DNA of 64,000 nt from Pseudomicrostroma phylloplanum (taxonomy: Eukaryota; Basidiomycota; Exobasidiomycetes; Microstromatales). Below the pieces are notes generated by a model. The model did not search any database and had not been told where the DNA came from. It worked only from the letters and a program-made list of their open reading frames with translations. A program made the translations under genes and the position numbers. How positions within the stretch are numbered: position 1 is the stretch's first letter; every line of letters begins with the position of its first letter. Location of the stretch: positions 1,178,001-1,242,000 of the forward strand of contig BCHS01000002.1 in the NCBI GenBank assembly GCA_039545275.1, in the 5' to 3' direction. Positions 22,035 to 32,898 of the stretch are shown piece by piece.

Positions 22035-23483
22035 GCTATTGACCAAGGAGGTGGCGGTGCTAGGAAGCGAGGGGCTCAGCGGCGATGGAGATGCTCCTGC
22101 TCCTCCTCGAAATCCTGAGCCTGCGCCTCGAGTACGGGACTGCTTTGGGGAGTTAGCTTTGGGCTTGGCGGATGCGGAGGAGCTTGCGGAAGAGGACGAG
22201 GAGCTGCTGGTCCTGATGTGTAGGGGCACGAGTGACGTGTGAGGCATGGCGAGGTGATTTCCAGGTGAGAGAGCGAGGCGAGTGGGCCGGAAGAAGGTGA
22301 TAGTAAGAGTGGGAGGGGGTAGTAGTAGCCAAGTCAGTAAGACTTGACCTCGAATCCCCATTTTTGACCTCGGCATGCCTTCCACCTTCCATTGCAGGGG
22401 TCTACTGCAGCCGCACACGCCTCGTCGTCGCAGTGCAGAGGAGTGACATCTGCTCAGGGGTCTCAACCCCTCGTCACCTCTGTGCTCTTCCCTTGAACTC
22501 GATTGACGGACTCACAGCTCTACTTCCAGTAGCTCTGACTATGAGGAGATATCTTCTGAACGGTTCCGGCCGTCAAGATGAGAACCCAGCCTCTGCCTTG
22601 TGTGGCTGTACAGGGGTGTAATTGAACGCAATAAGTATCTCCCCGCAGCTCTGCAACGAGGAGAGATGTTGTGTTGCGATGTATGTAGAGAGGCCAATCG
22701 AGTGTCTCTTGGGCTTTCCACTTGGGCTTAAGACTGTGGTGATGAGGTATGTTTTATGGTCAGGAGAAGCGACAGGGGGCGGGGTGTATCGAGGAAGATG
22801 GCATGGTCCGGGCGAGGAGGAGGAGGAGGGGCATGGCATGACGACGCGGGGTTGTGCGCCCACGGCTCTGCCATTCCGCGTGTTGGTCTCGCTTCGCAAC
22901 GCCACCTACGCCTTGCACCGCCCAGCCCAATGCCAACCAACCATCGACTCGAGGCTAACCTTCATCGCCCACGTATCATCTCCTTTGCACTGCATGACTC
23001 TAGCCACGTCCACTCAGTCAGACGTCAGACATACGAGAAGGGTAGTAGAGGCGAGTTGCCAGAGGCATAACGCCATGCAAATGGCTTAATATAGAAGCGA
23101 GTGTGTAAGACGGAGATCTACAAGGAGGAAACCGAAGACATCATAACGCAGGCACTTTTTTTTTGGGTACAGCGAGCACTCGACCTCGGAGAGGAGGCGC
23201 CGCTGCACAAGAAGATGGAGATGCAAGAGAGACTAAGAACCTCAGTCTGACAGAGAGGCCAGAGAAACTCTGTCTGTCCGAGAATCAACGGCAGAAACAG
23301 AGGAGCGGTAAGAGCAGAAGCGCTGCGGTCTAAAGTTGCAGTAGCTAGCACATTTTGGCAGGCAGAATGGGACACCTGGTGGAGAGGGACTCCGTCAGTT
23401 GACAGAGGTCAGATGGGACGCTTTTGGTGATGCAGAGGCTAATGGTGGGCAAGTGGGAAGTTGCCTCCAGCTGCTCTTGCGCT
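22035..23483. other. Intergenic, about 1.4 kb
   Basis: Lies upstream of the Mo25 gene and downstream of the cyclin gene, both on the minus strand. It holds the Mo25 promoter (and possibly an extended N-terminus to 22247) and the cyclin 3' flank. It includes a short T run near 23158. Open frames here look like chance. Confidence 0.45.
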
Positions 23484-26400
23484 TCAATGGGCACTGGTCA
23501 AGTTTCTGCCGCTGTTGAGCAGCTCCAGAAGAGCAGAGGGTGCTAAGGGCGCTTCGTGCATGCGAGGGTGAGTATGACTCGGGGGCCTTGACGAGGCCGC
23601 TGTCGTCGCTGACGACGCTGACGACGCTGACGACGCCGAAACGGCAGCAAAGTCGGAGAGGGACCGTGCCAGTGCATCGTATCCTGGTCGTTGAGGCTGA
23701 GCGTGCGATGTGGGAACCCGAGAAGGCAGATCATCACTAACCCCGTATTGCATCGCTCCTGCAGGGGCGGACCGACACTGCTGATGATGATCTACCAAAG
23801 CAGCAGTCGGCCGCTGTGGATGCTGGGACTGCGAGCGACCTTCGCCGGAAGAACTCCTCTGAGGAGGCAAGGCCGACCAGAGCGCATGGTCCGAGGGACC
23901 CTCGCGATGCGAATCCTGCACAAGGTCCAACGGCTCAAGACCAGCGCTGGCATCCACAGCAAGGAGCATATCGCTGAGCGCAGAAAGGACTTTCTGGGAG
24001 ATCTCATCTCTGGCTGATGGCGAGCCGCTTCGTGCAGCCGAGGCCGAGCCTCTCCCATGACCCACAGGACGATGCTGTTGGCTGCTTCCGTTGTTGGGAC
24101 TGTTGGCCCAAATTTTGCCCTCCTCTCGCCTTTTCACCCTCTTGAGGAAAGACACCCAGACCCGATCGGGAAGGGCGATCTCGTAGTTGCAGCGGATCAG
24201 ATGATACTGCTCCATCCTGTTCAGCTCTACCAGTGGAATCCCAGTGACCTCGTTCCAAGTCTTGTTAAGGAAGGTGTTATCGTCCAGGTGCTTGTTGGCG
24301 ATCATCAATCCAAGAGTGAAGATTTTGAACGGCGCGGCTGAGGGCGGCGAAGCCAAGACGTCAATCGCTTCAGGATCAAGACGGCCCTGTGCGTCCACGG
24401 CGATCAGAGGGATGCGAAGAGCATATAGCAAGCCCAGGAGGAATGCTGTCGGGGAGAGGAGCGTCTGAGCCAGGACTTGATGCGTAAACTTACGGAACGC
24501 AGGGCTGCTTTCGCTGCCCAGACTGGCAATCACCGTGTGAGCAGGAGCTGCACCTGAATCTTCGCCGTCGTAAGCACGGTCCGTTTCAAATGATCTCTGA
24601 GACTGGTCGAACAGAGTGGGCAAATTGGCACTGGCATGAGTCCAGTGCCATCGATGTGAGACAAGACCCAGAACGGAGAGGACGGAAGCCCGTGAACGCT
24701 CTTGGGACTTGGTGCGTCCTGCAGCCTGCCGCGAGCCAGAGCGGGTCCTGGCAATGCTTGCACTCGCCTCTACCTTGTCACGGGGCGAAGACGATGATGA
24801 CAATAGCATCGGACTGCTCAAAGCAGAAGTAGTTGGCTGCAGAGGTTGTGATGAGGGGTGTGCCGACGGCGATGGTGCTGGTTGCCGCGAAGCACTACTT
24901 GGACCGCTGGAAGATTCGGAAGGACGCGAACCGCCGTCGTGCGAACCGTTCTCCCAGGTGGACCATTGGCTTTCAAGCGCTTCGTCTCGCTCGTGGTGGG
25001 GAGACAGACCATAATTGAGGCCCAGAGTGGACAGTAGCCTTGCAGAAGCATCAAGATCTTTGCCGCCCGCAGATGGGGACTGCGGCGTAGTCAAGGGTGT
25101 ACTGAGCATGGGACTTGACAGGCTTGATGTGCTAGTTGGCGAGGAGCTGTCCCCGAAGTCCTCACGACGAGCTTCGAGGATCAGCTCGGGGTTCAAAAAA
25201 CCAATAGAGGCATTCCAGATCATTTCCGCACCAAAGCTGGCAATCGAGACACCGGACCGTTCAAGAGTATTGGGAGATGGAGGCGCTGGCGCACGATCAA
25301 CAGGCTCCTGAATCAATTGGCTTGCTGCAGCAGCAGGTCCACCTGCTTCGTACTGCTGCTGCTGTTGAGGCGCAACGGCGCCCTGCGATGTGTGCTGCTG
25401 CTGAGTATGGTGGTGTGCGGAAGAAGGGGCAGATTGCTGTCCCTGTTGTTGTTGTTGGTGTTGGTGTTGTTGATGCTGATGATGGTATTGCTGCTGGTCG
25501 GCTCGCGAAGGCCAGTGTGTCGGGGCCTGCGACTGAGACCGAGAGTGTCGCATTTGACCGTAACTCATGGAGTGATTACTCCATACACCTCGACCCGAGC
25601 TTTCTCGCTGGCCACCTTCGTCGCATTCGTGCCAGTGATTCTGGTTCTGCTGCGGTGTCGCCCATTGCCAATCATGACTCTGCGTCCTTGGCCCGGAAGC
25701 CCCGGCAAATTCTGATCGCCTCCTCTCATGGAATGGAGCAGGCTGGCCGTTGCCGCCCTGCCATGTGGTGTAACCGTGGCGGTAGGAAGGATCGTTCCAA
25801 GCTTTTTGTTCAGCAAGACGATAGTGGTCGGCTTCAGCCGGGCCTTGCTGAGATTGTGTCTGGCGAAGGTCGTAAGATGGGAGATTTGCAACGGAGGTCT
25901 CCGGCGGGCCGTAGGAAGAGTGTTGAGAAGGATATTCGGGCAGCGCATTCGGCTGGGTGCTTCGTTGATTGGTAGAGGGTAGGAATGAGCTGGACGGTTG
26001 CTCATAGCTGTGCCAGCTGCTGTTCCTGGTACCCCAGGTAATAGCAGCGGGTAGCTGGGTGGGAGGCTGAATTTGGTACTGCGAAAGAGATCCTGAGGTA
26101 CGTTGACCCAATTGCGAGCGCGGTGGTGGCAATTGCGGAATCGACCTCCTTTGCTGTTGTTGCTTGCTCATCTGATGGTGAAGCATCATTTGTTGTTCAA
26201 TCTCGTAGTGATGCTGAGGTCCAGCAGGCTGCTGATATGCCTGTTGATACGATGGATGCGTCATTGCCGCCCAAGGAGCCGTGTAGGGCATCATGGATGG
26301 CAATCGATCCTGCATGGCATCGTTCCATCGTCGCGCTGCCGCGGAGGTGAGCTTTGGGGCGGGTGGAAGCTGCCAATGACGTCCGTATTCGTCGACGGCG

Positions 26401-26519
26401 AAGGCTTGAGTTCCATCAGCACTCTGATATGTCGAAGTATGCATAGGAAGGGGTGCCTGCTGAGCGTGGCTGCCATATGACATGGCGTCCATCGCAGGCG
26501 GCGCTGTCGGATAAGCCAT
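23484..26519 (-). CDS. Large Pho80/Pcl-like cyclin
   Basis: Single-exon minus-strand gene of 1,011 residues. The cyclin box lies at about residues 680-800 (LSPTAFLLGLLYALRIP, FKIFTLGLMIANKHLDDNTF, WNEVTGIPLVELNRMEQYHLI) and is of the Pho80/Pcl type, whose members activate Pho85-like CDKs. The long N-terminus is Gln/His/Ser/Pro-rich, with a poly-Gln/His tract encoded around 25439-25500. The C-terminus has Ala-Ser-Ser repeats encoded by a 9-base repeat. The start is the ATG at 26519, after an in-frame stop further upstream; a GTG at 26561 is not used. The protein is several times longer than yeast Pho80, because of disordered flanks. The CDK partner and process (phosphate, glycogen, polarity) cannot be told from sequence alone. 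Confidence 0.85.
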   Translation of the reverse strand: MAYPTAPPAMDAMSYGSHAQQAPLPMHTSTYQSADGTQAFAVDEYGRHWQLPPAPKLTSAAARRWNDAMQDRLPSMMPYTAPWAAMTHPSYQQAYQQPAGPQHHYEIEQQMMLHHQMSKQQQQRRSIPQLPPPRSQLGQRTSGSLSQYQIQPPTQLPAAITWGTRNSSWHSYEQPSSSFLPSTNQRSTQPNALPEYPSQHSSYGPPETSVANLPSYDLRQTQSQQGPAEADHYRLAEQKAWNDPSYRHGYTTWQGGNGQPAPFHERRRSEFAGASGPRTQSHDWQWATPQQNQNHWHECDEGGQRESSGRGVWSNHSMSYGQMRHSRSQSQAPTHWPSRADQQQYHHQHQQHQHQQQQQGQQSAPSSAHHHTQQQHTSQGAVAPQQQQQYEAGGPAAAASQLIQEPVDRAPAPPSPNTLERSGVSIASFGAEMIWNASIGFLNPELILEARREDFGDSSSPTSTSSLSSPMLSTPLTTPQSPSAGGKDLDASARLLSTLGLNYGLSPHHERDEALESQWSTWENGSHDGGSRPSESSSGPSSASRQPAPSPSAHPSSQPLQPTTSALSSPMLLSSSSSPRDKVEASASIARTRSGSRQAAGRTKSQERSRASVLSVLGLVSHRWHWTHASANLPTLFDQSQRSFETDRAYDGEDSGAAPAHTVIASLGSESSPAFRKFTHQVLAQTLLSPTAFLLGLLYALRIPLIAVDAQGRLDPEAIDVLASPPSAAPFKIFTLGLMIANKHLDDNTFLNKTWNEVTGIPLVELNRMEQYHLIRCNYEIALPDRVWVSFLKRVKRREEGKIWANSPNNGSSQQHRPVGHGRGSASAARSGSPSARDEISQKVLSALSDMLLAVDASAGLEPLDLVQDSHREGPSDHALWSALPPQRSSSGEGRSQSQHPQRPTAALVDHHQQCRSAPAGAMQYGVSDDLPSRVPTSHAQPQRPGYDALARSLSDFAAVSASSASSASSATTAASSRPPSHTHPRMHEAPLAPSALLELLNSGRNLTSAH
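23608..23636. repeat. 9-base GCTGACGAC tandem repeat in cyclin gene
   Basis: About three perfect GCTGACGAC units within the coding sequence of the cyclin, encoding the Ala-Ser-Ser repeat of its C-terminus. A candidate for length variation. Confidence 0.75.
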
Positions 26520-28663
26520 GTCTCGCAGTCCAGAGCCTGTTCGAACCTCGCCAGGCTTCACGAGGCTTCGCTGATGCTCTCAGAGAGATGAATATGAGTC
26601 GCGCTGAGGTCCAACCTCTCCAGTGCACTAGTGAAGAAGAGGCTCGAACGCCGCCTTCACGCGTGGTAGATGAGAAGTAGATGCCGAGAGGAAACCTTGA
26701 GGCTGGATCCAAACGCTGTGTGAGGCTCTGACTTTGCAACACGTAGTACTTCTGCTTCGAGAACCCAGGAGCAGATGGAGGCTGTACTGGCTTCTGAATC
26801 GCAAAAGATCAATGGCTTTGAGACAAAGTGACCAAGGCCGCGTGGATGTAGGGGTTGGGTTGAAGGTTCAAGACAGAGAGTGACAAGTGAATGATTCCCT
26901 GTGATGTACGTTCGTTGAGGCTGGCAGATTGAGGCCACCGAGCGCGAGAATTGAGCTACCGAGAACGTCCCGAGTCTTCGTCCAGCAGGTGGTGCAGAGG
27001 TTTTGTCACACCGAGTCGAGGGTAGAGGACGCGTAGATGGGCACGTCGCGGGAGCTGCAGCCGGCTGAAAGAGTATGTGGCACGCAAAGAGCGAGGTGGC
27101 CTTGCGGAGTAGACGAGATGCCTGGTGAAGTGCAAGCTACGCCAAGATGCGATGGCAAAGCAGTGACTCGACACCCACCCTGAAGGATGTCAAAGGCAAC
27201 GCCAAGCTCCTCGACTGCGAAGTTATGCAGTGACCCGTGGTACGCAGACACCTCGTGCCGGCCTCCTGTCTCGCACTCTGGCTCTGTCCGTGACGTACTC
27301 TGACGTTGAGACTGAGCTGTCTTCTTCCCCTTTCCGTAGATGGGGGTCAAAGGGGGGTTGCGAGGAGGATGAATAGTCGAGAGACAGGAGCACACGCCGG
27401 AGCCAAGAGCTCCCTCCCAATCGAGGAGTTTGAGTTTTCCTGGCCCTGTCCGCCTATCGGACCGAGCAGGGCAGGGCTGCGCGGTTTCGTCAGGCACAGA
27501 TGACGTGCAGACGACGGACGTCGACTCACACGCGCGCCTCTGCCCTGGCCAAGGATCTGTGGGGCGGGGCGCCGCACCGCGTCATGCGGCTCAGCCTTCG
27601 TGCAGTCCATGATCACGCCAAATCGTGCCCAATGGCTATACCGTCAAGACCTCGGCATGCTTGACAAGAAGCGTACGCGGGTCTCTCACGAGCGAGTAAA
27701 GTGATATTCGCTAGAGCGACGCGACCCAATCGTCAGACCTCCTGAACGAGACCAACGGTGGCGCAGGCGCCAGGGCCCATCCACTCACTACCATACCTGG
27801 ACGTCGATGAGCGGTCTGGCGGTAAGAGTACACGCGTGTCGGTCGTCTTTTGGGCAGCCATGCCTTGACTTCGGGAGCTCAGTGAGCCTCACACAAAGCT
27901 CCCGAAGAGTTGGGGAGGCGGGGGCTGACGGGAGCCGCCGAGAGATGCACGGTCTCGGCCCGTTGCTCGGAAGCATTCTGCCTGGCGTCGCCGTTGCATT
28001 GGTCGTGCTGCCTCACCCACCGCTTCACGGCCACGAGACTAGGAGGCCCTTTAAGTAGTGCCATCGCCAGCGTAGATCTTTCCTCTCGACTCTGACCATT
28101 CCCACCACGCCTCCTTCACAATCCCGCCACCTTCTTCTCTGCCACCTTACCGTCTCTTCTCTTCGCCCATCTCCTTTCAACCTAAGCACTTCTCTACAGC
28201 CCTCTTCTGCTACGACAACCACGTACTTATCTCCTTCTCCTTACCCGTAGCGTCAGATCTTTGGAGCCTGACATCTCATTCCGCGACACACACCTCCGCC
28301 TAACTCCCAATCTTACGAGCATCTCTTCTTACCGATAATCCGTCCTTCAGCAGTCCCTAGGCCCACATCAGCAGCTACACACCCTATCCGTCAGGATCTG
28401 CCCACGACTGGCGTTAGCACCTCAACAACATCTCACCTACTATCTTTGACTGTGGTCAAGTCTACTGTGAGTTCTCTGTTGAGGGTCCAAGCCGACCTCG
28501 TGGCCTGGACGATGGGTCTGACGATGTATGCTACTCCACACTATCTCGAGCAGCTCGCCAGACTAGTCCACTTCTCCCACCGGCGGCTTGAAGCCCTTCA
28601 TCGGCTGTGCAACAGTCGACTTCTACGACCGACAGACAGTTGATCCTCACCCCCCTCCTCACG
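26520..28663. promoter_or_regulatory. Long divergent intergenic region
   Basis: About 2.1 kb separates the cyclin start (minus) from the RRM-gene start (plus), much more than the usual 300-500 bases in this window. The 28.06-28.45 kb part is a strongly C/T-rich leader before the RRM gene. A GTGAGTTCTC donor-like site at 28469 suggests a 5' UTR intron. I found no convincing coding region on either strand. Confidence 0.5.
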
Positions 28664-31600
28664 ATGCCCTCTACGACCGACATCCGCACTCCAAGCAACA
28701 ACGACAGCAAGGACATCGCCAGCACGGCCAGACCCGCCAAGCGTACCTCGACATCGCGTACGAGTAGCAAGAAGGCTCGTGCTCCCCTCAAGAACAACAC
28801 GAATTCCGCATCCGATCTGCTGAGCAACACGTTTCATTTACTCCACGAAGGCAGACAGGACAACCTCGACATGACCGTACGTGGCCGCAAGAGCTCCCGC
28901 AGTCAGGCTCCGCAATTGTCCGTACCTCATCAACGCCAGGGCGTACCGTCCACTTCAGTCGCGCCAATGACGGCCGACGTAGGAGAAGCCGGTACCAGAA
29001 ACATGGGAGGCTCAGGCCGAGGCACTTCCTATCTCAATCGATGGAATCGGATGGACAGCAGCACCCCAATCTTGGGTCTACCTCCAGCTCAGTACAACAA
29101 TTCTTCCGACACTGAGCGAAGCAGCGTCACTACTACAAAGGCGGACCTTTGGGACATACCCACTGCGAACACGAGAGATGACATCAAAGCTTTCGCAAAC
29201 ACTCGACAAGAGCACTTCAGCAGCGACAAGCTCTCCGTTGATGTAGCTAGAGCCAACGAAGGTGCATCCGGGGTCGGTCAATTCAGTTCTAGGCCCACTC
29301 TTCCATCTCTGCCTGTCACCTCCATTTCCGTTGCTGGCTTTCTCAACGGTCACCAATTGTCGGTCAGCCCCGACATTGATACTGTCGTCAATGGCGCCAC
29401 TCAGACAGTCAACACAGCTCAAGCATCCTCAGCCATCAATTCCACGACGCCCGTAGCGCTGTCAGACGCGTCCTCCATGTCTACGTCCGCAGAGACGATC
29501 GCTACAAGTGCCTCGCCTGTCATAGACCCTCGCATCCTCGATCAGGCTGTGCGAACGGTCCTGAACGAACGCTTTGGAGTCAATAGCTTGTGTCAGCTGC
29601 CTGCTCCGATGGCTCAGTCTCTGCTGACCGGACCGCTCCCACAACTCATTGCTACCTATCTACAAAGCCGCAACCCCGCCGGGCCTCCTCACTCAGTACC
29701 AGCGGCGTCAACCACTGCTGTAGACGGCGACAAAGGGAGCAACATACAGAAAGACGGCACGACAGTCAACAGCCCTCAGCGTCCGCCGGCTCCCCCTATT
29801 GCCCTCCTTCCGGCATCGCCAGCGCCCTTTCCAGCCGACGCTTTGCCGTCCGAGATCCAGATCGAGCAGAACACCAATCTTTACCTCAACGGTTTAGGCG
29901 ACTACGTCACTGATGACGAGCTCCTGCGCATTGGATCCCAATTCGGCGAGGTCATCAGCCACAAGGCCATCATCAATTCCGAGACAGGCCTCTGCAAAGG
30001 CTATGGGTTCATCATGTTTGCATGGGCTAAGGATGCCGCGGTCGCGATGGTCGAGCTGCAGAAAAGGGGCTACCAGACTAGTTTCGCACGACATGAGTCC
30101 TTCAGCGCCAAGCTTCGAATGATGTCCGACGTACGATCGACCAACGTCTACGTTAGCAACCTGCCTCTCACTATGACGGACCAACAGCTCGAACACCTGG
30201 TAGCTCCCCATTCCATCGTCAGCCGACGAATTCTGTCGAAGGTCGATGGCACGAGCCGAGGTGTTGGTTTCATCCGCTTCCATACTCGAGAAGTCGCTCA
30301 AGAATGTATCGATCGTCTACATGGGAAGCGACTCATTGGTCACCCTCATCCCTTGCAGGCTCGATTCGCCGATAGCGAGAATCAGAAGCGCCTTAAGCAA
30401 GATACTAGCCTCCGCAAAGTGTATGCAGATCTCGACATGGGCGTCCTTGCCAACCATCCCGCCAGCACCAGCACTCGTAGATCGCTTAGTCAGACTTCCT
30501 TTGGTAATCTCGCTCGCGGAGTCGCTCGTGTGGCCAATAGTGCAGGCATGGCTTTGGGCAGAAGCGATCCAGGCTCCCTTGCAGGAGGGCCCCAGCCCGC
30601 AGGCATTGGCGGCATTCCCATGATCAGCCCCACGAGCTCCCTCGCTGGCTTCTACCCTGGACCGATCGGTGGTGCTGCTCCTCCCTCGCCCTTGTGGGCA
30701 GCGGCTGCTCTGAATAGTCACAATCAGCAAGCCTTTCCGCTCTTGAGTCACAGTGTCTGGTCTCCAGCAAGTACTGTGTTCCCGATGGCGTCTACGCCCA
30801 CAACTCCGGCAGCGATGCCTCTACCACCGTATTGGGCTCACAAAGCGACCAGTGGGACCGAAAGCAATGTACAGAGCAACGGAACCCCTTCGCTCAGCCC
30901 TTCGGGAAGTACTTCGACTCTGAACTCTCCGGCGGTGTCACTAGATCTCTTGGGCCAAGGCGGGAGCACAGGCACCCTGAACCCACCATCAAGCTTTCCC
31001 CATCTACCTATGGGGAACGTTGCTCAACATTCTGCTGCTTTTTCATCCAATTGGGCCCTGGCATTGTCGTCTGACCTGGACGTCGAGAGGCAACTAAGGG
31101 AGATGTCTATTACTGCACCACAACAGTCTCATCATTCACTGGCCTTTGAGCAAACTTCGAATGCTCCGGTGATCAAGGGGGGCCTTCCAGGAATCAAGTC
31201 TCCTTCGACGATCGGCAGCGCTATCCACGCCAGCGACTGCTCTCCTCAGATCTTGTCATCGCCCACGGTCGAGCTGAAGACGGCTGCGCAGGCGATGTAT
31301 GTCTCAGCGCCTCAGCAGAACCTTGCCTCACCTCCAATCGAAGGTGCAGTCTACGAAGGCAAGCTTGACGGCTTCCAACGTCTGCTTCCGGAAGAGACGG
31401 CTCTTCAAGCTTCCCAATTCGTACGAGCCAGCGCCGAGAAAGCTGCCATTCCAATTATCAACCCGAACACGGGCCGAGCGTGGGTAGGTAGCACTTCACC
31501 TTCACCTGCTACTCCGAGCGATGATCAGCACCATGAGATCGATGACGCCCAGACCCAGATTCTCGTCACTGCCTCGGCATCCGCTCCCATCGTGACGGTG

Positions 31601-31810
31601 TCATCCGGAGGCGACGCTGTCGTCGCGGGCTCCTCCCCTACGAAGAAGAGTTCCCCAGCGGACGACGACGGGGAGGCGTCTCCTTCGATGATGCCCACTT
31701 CCAACAGTGCGCCCGCTCTCTTGAGCGCTAGAGATCAGACTCTGAGGACTCCTTCAGAAGCGGAGGAGAGCGTCTCCCCTCGACAGTCTGCTAATGAGGC
31801 CGTCGAGTGA
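28664..31810 (+). CDS. Two-RRM RNA-binding protein, RBMS/MSSP-like
   Basis: Single exon of 1,048 residues. RRM1 is at about residues 402-482 (TNLYLNGLGDYVTDDELLR, KGYGFIMF) and RRM2 at about 489-569 (TNVYVSNLPLTMTDQQLEHL, RGVGFIRF). Both have clear RNP1/RNP2 motifs, and the pair is arranged as in RBMS/MSSP single-strand nucleic-acid-binding proteins. The long flanks are Ser/Thr/Pro/Ala-rich and probably disordered. A role in mRNA stability or translation is likely for the family; the target is unknown. The first ATG in the open frame is at 28664; the GTG at 28607 is not a fungal start. Confidence 0.85.
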   Translation: MPSTTDIRTPSNNDSKDIASTARPAKRTSTSRTSSKKARAPLKNNTNSASDLLSNTFHLLHEGRQDNLDMTVRGRKSSRSQAPQLSVPHQRQGVPSTSVAPMTADVGEAGTRNMGGSGRGTSYLNRWNRMDSSTPILGLPPAQYNNSSDTERSSVTTTKADLWDIPTANTRDDIKAFANTRQEHFSSDKLSVDVARANEGASGVGQFSSRPTLPSLPVTSISVAGFLNGHQLSVSPDIDTVVNGATQTVNTAQASSAINSTTPVALSDASSMSTSAETIATSASPVIDPRILDQAVRTVLNERFGVNSLCQLPAPMAQSLLTGPLPQLIATYLQSRNPAGPPHSVPAASTTAVDGDKGSNIQKDGTTVNSPQRPPAPPIALLPASPAPFPADALPSEIQIEQNTNLYLNGLGDYVTDDELLRIGSQFGEVISHKAIINSETGLCKGYGFIMFAWAKDAAVAMVELQKRGYQTSFARHESFSAKLRMMSDVRSTNVYVSNLPLTMTDQQLEHLVAPHSIVSRRILSKVDGTSRGVGFIRFHTREVAQECIDRLHGKRLIGHPHPLQARFADSENQKRLKQDTSLRKVYADLDMGVLANHPASTSTRRSLSQTSFGNLARGVARVANSAGMALGRSDPGSLAGGPQPAGIGGIPMISPTSSLAGFYPGPIGGAAPPSPLWAAAALNSHNQQAFPLLSHSVWSPASTVFPMASTPTTPAAMPLPPYWAHKATSGTESNVQSNGTPSLSPSGSTSTLNSPAVSLDLLGQGGSTGTLNPPSSFPHLPMGNVAQHSAAFSSNWALALSSDLDVERQLREMSITAPQQSHHSLAFEQTSNAPVIKGGLPGIKSPSTIGSAIHASDCSPQILSSPTVELKTAAQAMYVSAPQQNLASPPIEGAVYEGKLDGFQRLLPEETALQASQFVRASAEKAAIPIINPNTGRAWVGSTSPSPATPSDDQHHEIDDAQTQILVTASASAPIVTVSSGGDAVVAGSSPTKKSSPADDDGEASPSMMPTSNSAPALLSARDQTLRTPSEAEESVSPRQSANEAVE

Positions 31811-32222
31811 GCTGCGACCCGACTCTGTACCTAAGCAAAGCCATCGATCGAGCCTCCCGATCAACCGTACTTAACCAAGTGATTACACCCTGTCCACAAG
31901 CGAACGCCGTCTTTCATCTGTCACCGTATTTTCCTGTGTTGGTCTCCTTTGTTAGTTATCGTCTTAGGCACCTGTACCCCACACCACCTCCTTCAACTTA
32001 TCCGGTCTCCAATGGAGCTGTTCTCGGGAAGCACAGTTCCTCATCCACACTCTTGCGATTCGTCATCTAAGAGGCAATCTAAATCGTAGTTGTTCCCATT
32101 GATTGCGTGAAGCAAGGTCGAGCAGCCATGTTAGCCTTCTATAGTATTACAGTGGTCTGAGGGATAGAGGACTCCGCATGCTTCTCACGCCACTGCCCCG
32201 ACGACATACTATCGAAGCTCGA
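31811..32222. other. Convergent 3' flanks, RRM gene and PMP3
   Basis: 412 bases between two converging genes. Untranslated; nothing else recognised. Confidence 0.5.
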
Positions 32223-32898
32223 TCAAACTGCTCCATACGAAGGCGGTCCCTCGTTCTGAGTCTGTCCCGGAGCGGCCACATACTTGCCGCCGCCGATGTA
32301 GCGGAAGCCTCCGTAGCCGAATTCTTCCTCGGCCTTGATCTGTTGTCGTTGAAAAGATGTAGAACAGCAGGTCAGCATCGCTGGTGAAGAGATAGGCACC
32401 CCTGGGGAGCTCGAGTACTCACCTTCTTGTAGATGAGCTGCAGGTGCGGATGGGCAACGTCATTGGAGAAGAGGAGAGGTGAGTGATCGGCTGAGAATTT
32501 GGTCTGTCCCGCGGGAAAGGTAAGAGAGGACTCACCCAGACTATGATTGTACAAGGCGATACAGAAAGGAATTCGTTGTCAGAGACTGCTGCTCAGCAAC
32601 GAGGCCGGCTAACTTGTCTACGCTGGGCAAGCATGCCAGCGTCGTCAGCTGTTGCAACTCACAAGCGTGGAGATGACCAGGAAGATATCCGAGCACTGTC
32701 AAGAGGATGTTGATGAGCAAATCACACGAGCAGCCGGTGATGAAGGCGGCGGCTCCAGGCGGGAAGAGGATGCTGTGGTAGGCGGGCATGCGGATGCAGT
32801 GTCAGCTTGTAGGCAAACGTCAGGCAGCCATCCAGGTCCAGGACTGGCGCAGGGACTCACGCCACGACGATGAGGAGGACATCTGATGACTTGACCAT
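32223..32898 (-). CDS. PMP3: Pmp3-type plasma-membrane proteolipid
   Basis: Five minus-strand exons, 32898-32861, 32772-32663, 32540-32536, 32437-32423 and 32339-32223, give 94 residues. Pmp3/RCI2 proteolipids are small two-helix membrane proteins that keep membrane potential and salt tolerance. The protein reads MVKSSDVLLIVVA, ILFPPGAAAFITGCSCDLLI, NILLTVLGYLPGHLHAFW, LIYKK, then IKAEEEFGYGGFRYIGGG and a polar tail. Exon 3 is only five bases (TCTGG, between a CATAG acceptor and a GTGAGT donor). It is required to make the invariant HAFWLIYKK; without it the frame breaks. Exon 4 is 15 bases. The tail after the second helix is about 35 residues longer than the shortest family members. Confidence 0.93.

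Noticed and set aside
22622..23089. 155-codon plus-strand frame between Mo25 and the cyclin
   Set aside because: Composition and sequence look random; no start context, homologue or splice support.
27006..27497. 163-codon minus-strand frame upstream of the cyclin
   Set aside because: Rich in Pro/Ser/Cys without motif. More likely leader or spacer DNA.
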